From: Mixophyes australis
Taxonomy: Eukaryota; Chordata; Amphibia; Anura; Limnodynastidae
Length of the DNA: 64,000 nucleotides
Assembly (NCBI GenBank): GCA_036250195.1
Contig: JAVHZZ010000002.1
Location: 271,372,407-271,436,406, forward strand
Direction of reading: 5' to 3'
Under the pieces are notes generated by a model. It ran no database searches and had not been told where the DNA came from. It saw nothing but the letters and a program-made list of their open reading frames with translations. The translations under genes and the position numbers were made by a program. Below are positions 16,761 to 27,770 of this stretch, piece after piece; positions within the stretch are counted from its first letter, which is position 1, and each line of letters starts with the position of its first letter.

Positions 16761-17087
16761 TAGAAAAACACACACCAAACTGCACAATAACTTTTTCGGT
16801 CAGCTGAATCGCTGTCTTAGGTCTGACAAATCTGGCAGGGTGCATTTATTGTTAACGGAATGACGGATAAGGTGCTATTAAAAACATAACCCTACATACA
16901 CACACACATAAAAAAAAAAATTGCTTGTCCAACGCATCAGGACCTTGAAAGACTTGACCATTTTAATAATTATAAAAAAAAAACATGTTGCGTATCTTGT
17001 GCTATGTTACAAGCATTTGCGTTTTTTTATTTCTATTATACTTTAATGAGTATGCTTAATGGAGGCTCGTAAAACACTTTGTGCTTA

Positions 17088-17163
17088 TGGTTGACCTGTG
17101 GCCTCAAACTCCTGCACTTAGTATTGGTGGGTGGAATACATAACCACTACACTATAGTGGCAC
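17088..17163 (-). other. tRNA-like module f1 (E1)
   Basis: On the minus strand TATAGTGTAGTGGTTATGTA resembles a tRNA D-arm/A box, followed by GAGTTTGAGGCC as a weak B box. Counterpart in E2 at 61744-61817. Confidence 0.45.
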
Positions 17164-18317
17164 ACATTAAGTTTGCACATGTTAATTTGATACATGTAAA
17201 TGTTTTTTAGGGAATATAATTATAGTCCAAACTATTTTATCCTTAATATTGGCACAGCAGTAAAAGCTAAGCGCATTATTTATATCTGTAATAATAGTTT
17301 AAATATCGACTTATCGTACATTGAATAACCTTAGGTAACATGCCAGGATGACTTTTTGTCAAAAACAAACTTGTTTAATTGGTACGCACCTGTGTGCTCT
17401 TAATGGCTTCTGTTCGGCATACTCTCCGGCGTTCGCACCGGCATTTAATTACCTAATTAGAGTGATAGTTAAAAATACCTTGCTTGCACTTCTGTGTTGT
17501 TGTGAGTTTCACAATTCTGGGTAAGTAGACTGTAGATGGGCAAATGTTTTTTTAATCTGATGTTTACTGCTGTACCTTGCTCAGTACTCAGTATGTTTAA
17601 AGATGTGACTATATGTTGGTGAGCAAGAAATCTCTATTGCTGCAGAAAGGGCTTAATGTACTGTGCTAGTGGTTTTTATGTTGAAGGTTAGTGCAAAAGT
17701 GTTTGGTTAGCTGTGGAGTTTTAATATTTAGTCCACTGTGTATACTTAGAGGCGCAACTGCATACAGTCCTCTAGAATGTAGTGAAATGAATAAATATTA
17801 TCCCTTTTTATTGCTTATTTTTTTACCTGTTTACCCTCCCCCACAGATATCGGTTCTGTAAGTGTTTGGGTTCTATGGCATTTAAAGACAATCTTGTCTG
17901 TGTGTGATAAATAGAAACCAGATATTGTTTCTTACATACCCCTTGTTAAAACACCTTGCAGTAAGATTGGCCATGGTTTTTACGATTTATTTTATTGTGC
18001 TATAATCACTTTTATTAGAGTGGTGTTTTGTGGCCCTACCTTAAAACACATTAGCACTCTGTATTTAGTGTTTCACTCCCTTCACATTTGTACGGCACAT
18101 AAAGTTCAATCTAACTAATCTGATTTGTGAAAGGGTCTATGGCGATGGTAAGTTTCACGTTTGCAAGCACTTTGGTGGTGCTTCTATATGACTATATGGT
18201 GTTTGGACAATGAATAGGGTTTGTTTATGTAATTATGTTTAAAAATGTTTTTGTTTTTTTTATACAAACTCGCCTTCCACATTACTTTCATCTACTTATG
18301 GACCAATAAGCGAAAGC

Positions 18318-20056
18318 ATGAATAACGACATCATTGTAAGTATTGGTTGTGTAATTTGTGCCAAAGTCAGACAATGCAAAGTCTAAACGTTTCACCTAAG
18401 TGTTGGTTTGTGACCTCTTCCTTTTGAAACACATACAGGCACTCCTGGAGTTTGAGTACATTATGCGTCACGAGGGGCGTGCATCTGTGGCCCGTCCTAA
18501 CCAGCAACTACGCCGCCGTCGCCGTCTGAGGGAGCGCATCTTCAGGCCACGTGTCAGGCTCTTTGGGATGTCAGATGCGGAGATTGTCCGTCGCTATCGG
18601 CTTCCTCCATATCTGATCTTGGACACCCTGCGCATTGTGGAGCGTGACCTTGAGCCAATGCGCGTCATCCCAACAGCAGTACCGCCTTTGACCAAACTTG
18701 TGGCGGTACTGCACTTCTGTGCAACTGGATCCTTCCAGTTCACAGTCGGGGTCGCGGCAGGAATGTCCCAGGCGACCTTCAGCCGTGTGCTGGAGGTTGT
18801 CCTGAGGGCATTTGAGTCACGACTTCGGCAGTTTATACATCTGCCACTCGAAGAGGAGTCTCTTTTGCGGATCAAGCAGCAGTTTGCCACCATAGCTGGC
18901 TTTCCAAACGTCATAGGGGCTGTAGATGGGACTCATGTGGCACTGGTGCCCTTGAGTGGAGATGCTTCCGTTTACATTAACCGGAAGCATTTCCACTCAA
19001 TAAACGTCCAGGCCATATGTGACCCGTGTCTCCTGTTTCGAAACCTGGTTGCGAAATGGCCTGGGAGTACCCATGACTCCTATGCATTTCGTAATTCATG
19101 GTTGTGGCCTAGATTGCAACAGAAGCAAGGGGGTGTGACACCACACGGAGATGCGTGGCTTCTTGGTAATTATGTGCAAATAATGGTTCCCTTAACTATA
19201 AATGTTTAGTCATATTGTATGGCAGACATAGATTGTTAAAGTTTAATATAGTAATGGATATTTTACTGTTACACATGTGCCTTGTATTTATAGATTTCCC
19301 TACTATAGAGTGATTGTATCAATCTTTTGACTATTAAGAGATATAATGCTCATGTAGCCGTATAACTGAAAGTCGCCTATTAGTAATAGGTATGTGTCTT
19401 GAGAATAGTGGACTCGGCAGGTGTAAAAATATTAGTTAGGTGCACTTTGCCAATCTGTAATGTTGATTTACCTTTGTTTTTGAGGCATTATTGGATATGG
19501 CTAGTTTTGTTTGGAGGCTAATTATACAGTATTAAGTCGTTGTAACCTTACTATTTGGCCTAGATTGTAGTTTGCCCTCATATATTAGAATGTTAGCATT
19601 AAATTTATATCACGTATAGTTGTAGTCTTAAAAGTTTTAATTTTTTTTTTTTCTTTCCTCTCTTCCTACATAGGAGACAATGCGTATCCCTCCTGCCCTT
19701 GGCTCCTCACTCCTATATTGAACCCACACACAGAGCAGGAGGAGGCCTATAACTCGGCTCATAGGGCCACCAGATCGGTCATAGGAAGGGCTTTTGGAGT
19801 TCTCAAGGCTCGATTTAGATGCCTGGACCGGTCTGGTGGCACCCTGATGTATGAGCCGAGGAAGGTTTGTAGGATCATCGCTCTGTGTGTGGTGTTCCAT
19901 AATATTGCCATCAGGAGTTGGGCACCAGGGGTCATGGACGAGGTTGCTGGGGTGGACAAGGCAGAGGAGGAGGAGGAGGAAGATCAAGTCCCCCCCCCTC
20001 GTGAAGCAGTGCGTGGCTCAAACTTCAGGAGCTATGTTGTCGATCGTTATTTTTGA
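18318..20056 (+). CDS. Harbinger transposase of E1, catalytic Glu replaced by Gly
   Basis: HARBI1/DDE_Tnp_4-type transposase, which cuts and joins element ends in the nucleus. Exons 18318-18335, 18439-19165 and 19674-20056 have GT-AG junctions and total 375 codons plus stop with no interruption. The 18-nt first exon (Met-Asn-Asn-Asp-Ile-Ile) is confirmed by an identical arrangement in E2. A helix-turn-helix-like part lies around residues 88-128 (GSFQFTVGVAAGMSQATFSR). The catalytic residues are D169 (GAVDGTHVAL), D219 (GSTHDSYAF) and position 286, where family members have Glu in an IERAFG-like motif. Here codon 19784-19786 is GGA (Gly); E2 has GAA. The protein may still fold and bind DNA but is probably not an active nuclease. 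It ends in an acidic tail (about 326-340). Confidence 0.92.
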
Positions 20057-20678
20057 GGTAATAATTTTTAATGCACTTGTTCAACCTTAACATTTCAAGT
20101 GTGTTAAAATCATCGGCAAGGTTAGATGATATAAGGTATGTTAAGTTCAAATGTCAATATGAATCTACATGGACTGGTGTGATAGTGAAATGTCTAATAT
20201 GTGTAATAATTTGTATTTCAAATATTTGCTACCTGTTTTTAACCTTTACAATGTGTGTAGAAAGTATATATTCATGTCTGTAGATTTTGCCTCAATGTCT
20301 TTTGCTAAATGCACCTTAGTGTGTTAGATTTCATCTACAGGCTAATGTCGCTTAATTTTTTTATTTATTTTTTAATGTTTGCTACACTTTGGCCAGTCTT
20401 TGCACACTTGATGCTTGTATTTGCTAAGTCACAAAAGGCATTAATGGTGTAGTATGTAGATGTCCCCTAGTGTCATAATGTGGTAGCTAAATTGTGACCA
20501 TGTAAATGTGGCCTAACTCTGGTTATTTATCCATGCGAGGTTTATAGGTAATTGTTTGGCACATATAGTGTGTTGTAGTGGTAATTTTTCTATCTGTTTT
20601 TTTATTTTCTTATATCTACAGCCTGTATATAACACCTGGCCTGGAGTGGTGGTCTTTGTGGCATTAAACTTTTTATTT

Positions 20679-20980
20679 TGAAGTATTTCTCCAGAGCTCC
20701 AAGGCTGCTTATGTCTCTCTTCAGTCTGGCCACATTGGCATCTCTTCATCCAAGGATCTTTGCCACACACAGACCGTTAACTTTTTTCCTATGTCTCAGG
20801 CCAAGTGCAGAAACAGGTGAAGTTGCTTTGCTTTTTGGAGTGGTGCAATTCGTGTCTCACTACATGTTGAAGTATTTCTCCAGAGCTCCAAGGCTGCTTA
20901 TGTGTCTCTTCAGTCTGGCCACATTGGCATCTCTTCATCCAAGGATCTTTGCCACACACAGACCATTAACTTCTTTGCTA
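20679..20980. repeat. Tandem duplication, period about 190 bp
   Basis: A block starting TGAAGTATTTCTCCAGAGCT at about 20679 recurs at about 20869, nearly identical over 110 bases. E2 has a single copy, inverted, at about 57330-57433, so the duplication occurred in E1 after the copies separated. The block is better conserved than its surroundings, which suggests a transcribed or functional segment. Confidence 0.85.
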
Positions 20981-22643
20981 TGTTTTTGTTAGCCCGTTTG
21001 GATTCATATATGTAATAAATATATCTTATCCTGCAAATGACTCTGCAATCTGTTGTCATGCCATTTTGTACCATTACTATAGTGCAGTGATTTCTCTTTG
21101 AATACACATAAATCCTTGTGAATTGCTTTCCTAACTATTGTGTAACAGGTATACTATATATATGAAAATATAATGTTATTATGTGTGGTTCTTTTGTCCT
21201 TTGCCACATACACACCATAGCCTACAAACACACTCTATGGTGTTTATGTTCAGTTATAGGAAATGAGTTTAGTTTGGAGGTTTGCATGTGTGTTTGGTTG
21301 CTTTGTAGTTAATGTCTTGTACACTTTACAGCTTTTAGAGGAAACATGGTAGGTGCATAGCAATATAGGCATTATAAAATGTGTAACGAATACAAATCAT
21401 ACAAAAATGTTACCGGTGTTACGTCCAACACTATAAACTTTTGGCCCTTGCACAAACAGGATAACTATCTTTCAGCTGTGCTAGTGGCACTTTGTTTAAA
21501 AGTGGCCCAACACCCACATGCCACACACAAAACCAACACTAACAATGATGGTAAATGCGTTAGTGTCCTATGCTAGTGTAGTGTTGCTACAAGGGCAGAT
21601 TAACATTATGTGTAACCCACCTTTGGAACTGCAAATAATACAGTATACACGCTTTTCATGGTGTCTTTACAAAGTTTCATTGTTGTGATAAGTAATACTT
21701 CACCTAGTTTGGTAATAGCTCCAGTCTGCAAAATGTCAGATTACGGCCAACACACTTATTCAAAATCAGCACTAGTTACATTTGTCTGATTACACACATT
21801 TTTTGTATTTTTATTGTGGTGTATACATGTGTAATTATTAGACTATCCAAATATCTGTTACATTTCCCTCTGTAAATATAACATATTGACAAAAGCCACA
21901 TTCCAGCTTGGTTTGACTACAAATCCTATGTCAGTGTGTGTGTCACTAGTAAATTATGTTAGTTTGGCCCAGATTAGAAGCTATGACTGTTTAAACATGC
22001 TAGTACATGTGAAGACTCTTTTGCGCCTCTTGCATTGTAACATGGTTTTGTCCAGGACACTGAAAGAAGGATACAAATCTTTCAACATCCTTATTCATTC
22101 TGGGCCAGTGATCATGTGCAATGGGTACCTGTGTCTGTCTATACACTAAATCTCCACCTACCAAACGACTCATCATAATAATTTGCACGTGATGTCAACT
22201 AGCTTGCCCTTGCTTAAATAAAATCCACCACTGGAAGGGAGCAAAAACGTATTGTCATGGCCAGTATAGCAATGAATGAATGAGTGTTCATAAGTAAATA
22301 AACGATAAGGTCTGTTTAGCAAAAAAAGGTATTAAGGCTTCAAAATTGTTTTTCACTTAAATGCAATTGTGGAATCAGACCATAGAGTTTAGTTAAAGAA
22401 TGACTGTAAGCAGCAATTTGGTGGACAAACTACCTCTTGGATATATATCACTAGGTGATGTAGATAATGTGGTGTATACTTAATTGGATTAGAGGGTGTG
22501 TTTATTTACCAGAGTAACCCATAATCAAACTCATGTTTTTAGTGTCCTTCTTACATGAATAGCCAGGCAAACAGCTCACACAAGACTACATACACCCTTA
22601 TGTACTGTAAAAATGTCTGGGTAATCTGTATTTCTCAATCCCA

Positions 22644-22881
22644 TTATGGACCCTTGGGACTAGCTGGAGCAGGACTGAATAAGAACCTAGCACACTGGAT
22701 CATCTTCCTGCTCATGTTTTTGATGATTGTCGAATATAGCAGGGGAATGACCAGTCTGCAAATGTGGTAAAAAAAACTCTGGTTTTGTAATGCAGGCCAG
22801 AACACTGGAGCCAAGACCTATCCTCTGGAGAGAAGTGTGTTGTTCGGTCAATGAACAGATCACAGCAGCAGATTTATATAG
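22644..22881 (-). other. Possible small gene conserved in E1 and E2
   Basis: On the minus strand a TATATAAAT sequence (22881-22873) is followed by a conserved AG acceptor-like CATTTGCAG and then ATG at 22715-22713. This opens a 23-codon frame starting MSRKMIQ and including FSPAPASPKGP before TAA at 22646-22644. E2 has the same frame at 55208-55315, 35 codons long, starting MSRKIIQ and including FSPAPASPKGP. Shared frame and start suggest coding, but the peptide is tiny and unknown. Confidence 0.3.
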
Positions 22882-23567
22882 GGTGTCCAAAACAACTATT
22901 GGCTGATCAGTTAATGTTATCTGAGCTGGTGATTCTGGTTGGTCTGGAATGATCACCTGACTGCATCCAAGCTGGGCGCGCCCATGCAGCAGAACAAACA
23001 GTGTGTGTTTTCAAATGGAGGTGTGGAGGACGGGAATGTTGCAGACTAACAGAAGGGGCCAGGGTAGCCGTGATATGACATCGGTGGATGGGGTAAGTGC
23101 GCCTAAGATCCCAATTTGAGTCACTAACTATATGTGCTTACTGCAATAAGGACATAAAGTAACATTTAAACCAGCGTTTTACTAAAGGGTGATTGGTGTA
23201 CCATACACTGTGCATTAGTACTATTCTTAAAGGCAAATGCCTTATTAGATCTGTTAAAAAATTCTACAGTCAGAATGGTTAAGAATAGTAGTTAACAATA
23301 CTTGACCTGTGGCATTATGTTAAAAATTCTTAGGAGTATTTTGGTGCCATTTACACCTGGTTTTTGCGGCTACTTTGTGTCAGCTTACAGTTTACAAAAA
23401 CAATACTTCCTTTACAGGATGTTTTTCGCATCCTATAAAGGGCCACTGTAGTAGTGGCACGCTTGTTTTAAAAACATTTACTCACACAAAGAAAGAAACA
23501 CCGTGGCAAAATCATTCTGAAGCTTACCTTCATAAACTTCTTGTTTAAGTCTTCTTGACCAAACCAT

Positions 23568-23850
23568 GGGCCTGAATCATTCTAGAAAGTTAAGGCAAAG
23601 TAACTAAGTCAGGGCAAACCATGTGGCATTGGAGGGGTATGTTTTAAAAATGGAGCTTGCTGTTTCTTATGGTGGGGTAGGAGAGGTCCTAGATGAACTT
23701 AAAATTACCGTGTTCAAATAAGCTAACAAGTATTTGTGCACAATATTAAGATACAGACTGTATGTAAGTTTATAAAAAAAACGGTTGATATTTTACTACC
23801 CTTGCATTATTTCATGGTTTCTAGCAGATTATTGTAATAAGCATCCTTTG
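23568..23850. mobile_element. Degenerate MITE shared by E1 and E2
   Basis: Left end GGGCCTGAATCATTCT. Interior words (TTAAGGCAAAGTAACTAAG, AGGAGAGGTCCTAG) match the inverted copy at 54043-54354 in E2. Because both copies have it, the insertion predates their separation. The right edge is uncertain. Confidence 0.6.
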
Positions 23851-24130
23851 CATTTATGAGCCTGAATCAATCTGGCACTTCCTTTTGGACACCACAATGA
23901 AATTAGATACCTATTCCTTAAAGAACCTTAATGATTCCGGCTGTGTGTTCCGAGTTAATATTTTGCTTAGACTTCATAAAAAGTATTGCGTAAAAGAAAC
24001 CATAATAGATTATGTAATAGTAAATAAAGAAACACATATGTATATTAATTGTATAAAATTTAATTGTCAAACAAGATTACATATTTTGGACACAATATAT
24101 GTCATAAGGTTTCTTCACCCAAAAAAACTA

Positions 24131-26333
24131 TTATTTCCGTTTTGTTTTTTTGTATGGAGTTTGAAATGAATGAGTCCGAGTCCTACTTCTTGTCACCCGT
24201 GATGTAGAGGAGTCAGAGGAACCAGCCAAACCTGCATGGAAAACGGATTGTGTCCGACGAGGTGAAGGTGCAGCCTCATGGACAGGGGATTGGGAAGGGA
24301 CCACGACAGGGGATTGGGAAGGGACCACAACAGGGGATTGGGAAGGGACCACGACAGGGGATTGGGAAGGGACCACGACAGGGGATTGGAAAGGGACCAC
24401 GACAGGGGATTGGCCGAAGCCACGGGCAAAAGCAAAACACATAAGATGACAGAGGGTTCGGTCAAGGAGGGAGGAGTCAGAACCAACAGGGAGGGAGGAC
24501 GCAACAGAACCAACAAGGAGGGGGGACGCAACAGAACCAACAGGGAGGGAGGACGCAACAGAACCAAAAGGGAGGGGGGACGCAACAGAACCAAAAGGGA
24601 GGGGGGATGCAACAGAACCAACAGGGAGGGGGGACGCAACAGAACCAACAGGGAGGGGGGAGTCAGACACAACAGGGAGGTTGGAGCCACCAGGCAACTG
24701 GGTATGGGGGCTGGTGAACAAATAATCTGACCTGGGTGAAGGGAATGTGGCGGAGGTGCGTTGGGAGTGGGCATGCAAGAGATCACCCAAGAGTGTTTCG
24801 ATATGTGACATTGTTTGATTTAAATTTTCCATTTGGGTGTTGTGTGTGGACATTAAAGAGTTGTGTGTGGTCATTAAAGAGGTGTGTGTGCTCATGAAAG
24901 TGGAGAGTGTGCTTATGAGAGTGGTAAGTTGCTGATCCGTGTGTTGGACACTGCTCCCTATAAGTGCCAGGTGAACATTCTGTGCTTCTGTGGCGCTGGT
25001 AAGTCTTTGTGATGCGTCCGAGAGTGCCCGCTCCCATGCATCTTCAGCTGGATCCACCTCATCCCCCTCCACATCACGGGCAACTTCGGGAATGGCTGCA
25101 GTGGCCTGCTGCTCGGAATCTTTAGAGAGAATAAAAATAAACACTAAGATATTAGATAAAAACATTTGGGAACAATAATGGTTTTATTGAACATATTGAG
25201 GTACGCCTGATGTAGCATTGTTCAAGTCTGAAATGACATTTAATGTCCTTGCAGCCCTTTACAGTCACCAAAATCAGACTTTACCACTTTTTGTGTATTT
25301 TAATTATGCACAAAACTGTATATATAGAGGATTTTTTTCTTCACTGTCTACATAACATTTCGTCCAATTTGATAGGCTAAGATATTTTGCAATCAAAGTT
25401 ATCCTTCAGACACATCCAGAGAGTTTACACATTTGCTTAGACATATAGAAACATTTACAGACATTAACTAAGCACACTCATCATTGTACCTAGTGGAGCG
25501 GAATCTCGTGTTCGGGGTGGGCTATAGCCAGTGTCTATGTCGCCCACCCCAACAATCTCCACAAGAGAAATTGCTGCCCTTGCCCTCTCCTCAAGGGGGT
25601 TCAATGAAATGTCCATTGGCGGGCCACCCCCAGTTCCTTGCGCATGCCGGTGTTGCCGTGCCAGTTTGTTTTTCAGTCTAGCTGTATAGTCTGCCCAGCT
25701 GCGGAATAGACAAACATTATGGTGTCAAATATCTGCCTTTTGTAAAGGTTAAAAACATTATACAAATTACACCACATTTATTAATGGCACATTGTACACT
25801 AATGTCTTGGGATTTACAATTGTGGTTAATGTGCACAACTGATTATGTAAATGTGGCCAAGGGCCATGCTGCTTTGAACCATCACCTAAGGCCCTGATAG
25901 AAAAAAAGATTATACACACAAGGCTGGTTTTACATCACAGTTGCCTAAGTAATACTAACACACAATCTACATACATATCTATAGATATATCTATATCTAT
26001 AGATATATCTATATAGAGAGAGAGAGAAACAAAAGCAAATAAATACTACTCAACACAGTCAGTCACATTCTATAGTCCTTTTTAACAAACATTGGCTTTA
26101 TACCGTTTCTGGACCTCATGCACTTTTCGCCCATGGGGCGATATGTCATTAATAGCTTGCATTATTAGCTCCCAATGGCAGTGACGCTCTGGCCCAGGAT
26201 TCTGCCGCTCCTCCGAATGGAATCGCTGTAAAACCTCAGAGACTAAAACCTCTAATTCTTCATTTGAAAACATTTTCTTGCGCATACTTGGGCGCACAGG
26301 TGCCTGCTCGCCACTGGGGCCTGGCTCAGACAT
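24131..26333 (-). CDS. Myb/SANT-like partner protein of the Harbinger element E1
   Basis: Exons 26333-26104, 25698-25490 and 25119-24131 have GT-AG junctions and total 475 codons plus stop, open throughout. Residues about 20-90 form a Myb/SANT-like DNA-binding domain: FSNEELEVLVSEVLQRF, then W54, then HEVQKRWADYTARLK. A basic GTGGGPP-containing linker follows, then a probable coiled coil at about 180-260 rich in Leu, Thr and His (LTTLISTLSTFMSTHTSL). The C-terminal part is low complexity: about seven 9-residue units like LPVGSVASP, then about six 8-residue units like QSPVVVPS, then a basic end KKTKRK that could be a nuclear signal. In characterised Harbingers the Myb-like protein binds element ends and brings the transposase to the nucleus; that role is inferred here. 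Convergent with the transposase. Confidence 0.88.
24250..24680. repeat. In-frame 24-bp and 27-bp tandem repeats in the Myb gene
   Basis: Two adjacent arrays within exon 3: about six 24-bp units (plus-strand GGGGATTGGGAAGGGACCAC core) and about seven 27-bp units (GAACCAACAGGGAGGGGGGA core). Both periods are multiples of three, so copy-number change keeps the frame. They encode the Pro/Ser/Val-rich C-terminal repeats. Plus-strand frames across them are shadows. Confidence 0.9.
25967..26030. repeat. ATATCT/AG microsatellite
   Basis: Runs of ATATCTATAG-type units followed by AGAGAG in intron 1 of the Myb gene. Confidence 0.85.
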
Positions 26334-27539
26334 ATTCCTATTGGAAAGATAATTAAATTAGGTTTTGGCAATGCAAACAATCAGGTGCCAATACAGATTG
26401 TATGGCCATCCACCCCCTTTAAAGGTTTAATTTGGGAAACTACTACCTAGGTATAAAACACATGGCCCTTATTCTAATCAACATTGTTGCTTCTATATTG
26501 AACCAACATTGACTTTGTCCACTGTATTTTTACATTAATGGTCGACAAATACTACTTAAACATTCAGCTACTACTACCAGTTGCCACTTTTAAAAGCCTA
26601 ACCTTGGTTAACAGGTTTAGCCACAAACCTAACTTAATGATATCACATTAAGTTTGTCGGAGTAGCAAGCCCTATATGGTACTTGCAATATTACTTTTGT
26701 AAATCAAATCAGCCAGCAACACACTTAAATGTGTACTACAAATGCTATTTGTTATGTAAGCGTCCCAATACATTTAAACATTTGGATGCATGTGTCCCTC
26801 AATGCAATAAGTCAGTTATTAGTGTGTGGGATATGGATAATCTAACAGTACTTAGCATAGTGTAAGCTACTAATGCATTATTTTACAGTTCAATGTGAGG
26901 CCAAGGCCACTTCTGGTCACACTCTCATTACAGCTATGAAACACATATTTGTGCATACACAAATGGCTAAATGAGCAGATACAAACTATTGGTATATAAT
27001 ACAATATATCTGACCTATGTATACTTACTTTTATATATTTGCACACAAAGAAAAAAAGCAAAACATTTTGAGTGTGTAATGTTTGTGGTGGCCTGCAAAA
27101 CAAAAAATTAAGTTGATTAAAATGCAAGGTAAGGTTATGTTATGTTATAAACAATGCTAACATCCAAATATTATTGAGTGCAAGATTGATAAGGTCAAAT
27201 AACTTAGCTTATTGTAGGCGAATATACCATTATTGCCATGTTAAAATGTGATGGCAAGGCCCCTTTTTATAGCAGTTTTATGACAGCTAGGACACACATA
27301 TTTAATACAAAACAGAAGGCTACATTAGAATAGACAAACACATTGCATATATTACAATCTCTGACTTACTTTTGTTCTTACTGTTTGTTGTTTGCTTATT
27401 AGGCAAAGCATGTAAATGTTTTCACTGTTCAATGTGTCCTGTCCAGTCAAATCAGCTAATGAACAGGCAGTAAGGCTAAGCACAGGTGGGTTTAAATGGA
27501 GGTTTGGATTAATAAACCAGATGTACACTCTTCTTCCTA

Positions 27540-27770
27540 ATTGCAACGCACAGAGTACTCGTCTCATCGTAGGGGGGGCCGCCATGTTCTTGGTGGGAGA
27601 GGCACCCATTACACACGCAGGTGTGTGACAGATCCGCGTGTGACGTGAGTTACGCCCATACGTGCTCTGAGAACCAATCGGAGCGCAGAATACTGGAGGG
27701 TTGGTTGCTGTGAGCAAAATTGAGGGCCAACATTTTTGCGAGGCGTGAGCTCCGTGTCCTCACAGAGGCC
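27540..27770. promoter_or_regulatory. CpG-rich promoter region between the two divergent SANT genes
   Basis: Locally CpG-rich within AT-rich DNA. It contains GCCGCCATGTTC (YY1-like, about 27579) and GTGTGACGTGAG (CRE-like, about 27634), and lies 5' of the plus-strand SANT gene and 1.2 kb upstream of the minus-strand Myb gene. It may drive one or both. Confidence 0.5.

Larger units (their letters stand above)
15840..18317. other. E1 non-coding region before the transposase
   Basis: AT-rich sequence without a credible protein frame. It holds three tRNA-like modules (minus strand, about 16195-16262, 16688-16760 and 17088-17163), each with a counterpart in E2. It probably includes the transposase promoter and 5' leader. 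18058-18061 is the unoccupied target of a MITE that is present in E2. Confidence 0.6.
20057..24130. other. E1 region between transposase and Myb gene
   Basis: Mostly AT-rich and non-coding. Contents I can support: a direct duplication at 20679-20980, a MITE end at about 22016-22107, a TATA-like element with a short conserved frame on the minus strand (22644-22881), and a degenerate MITE at 23568-23850. 21701-21707 is the empty target of a MITE present in E2. Confidence 0.55.

Noticed and set aside
18594..18914. 106-codon minus-strand frame, and 59553-60101 plus frame of 182 codons
   Set aside because: Both are antisense shadows of the Harbinger transposase exon 2.
24193..24786. 197-codon minus-strand frame and plus-strand frames of 64 and 150 codons
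   Set aside because: They are out-of-frame readings of the 24-bp and 27-bp repeats in the Myb gene exon 3.
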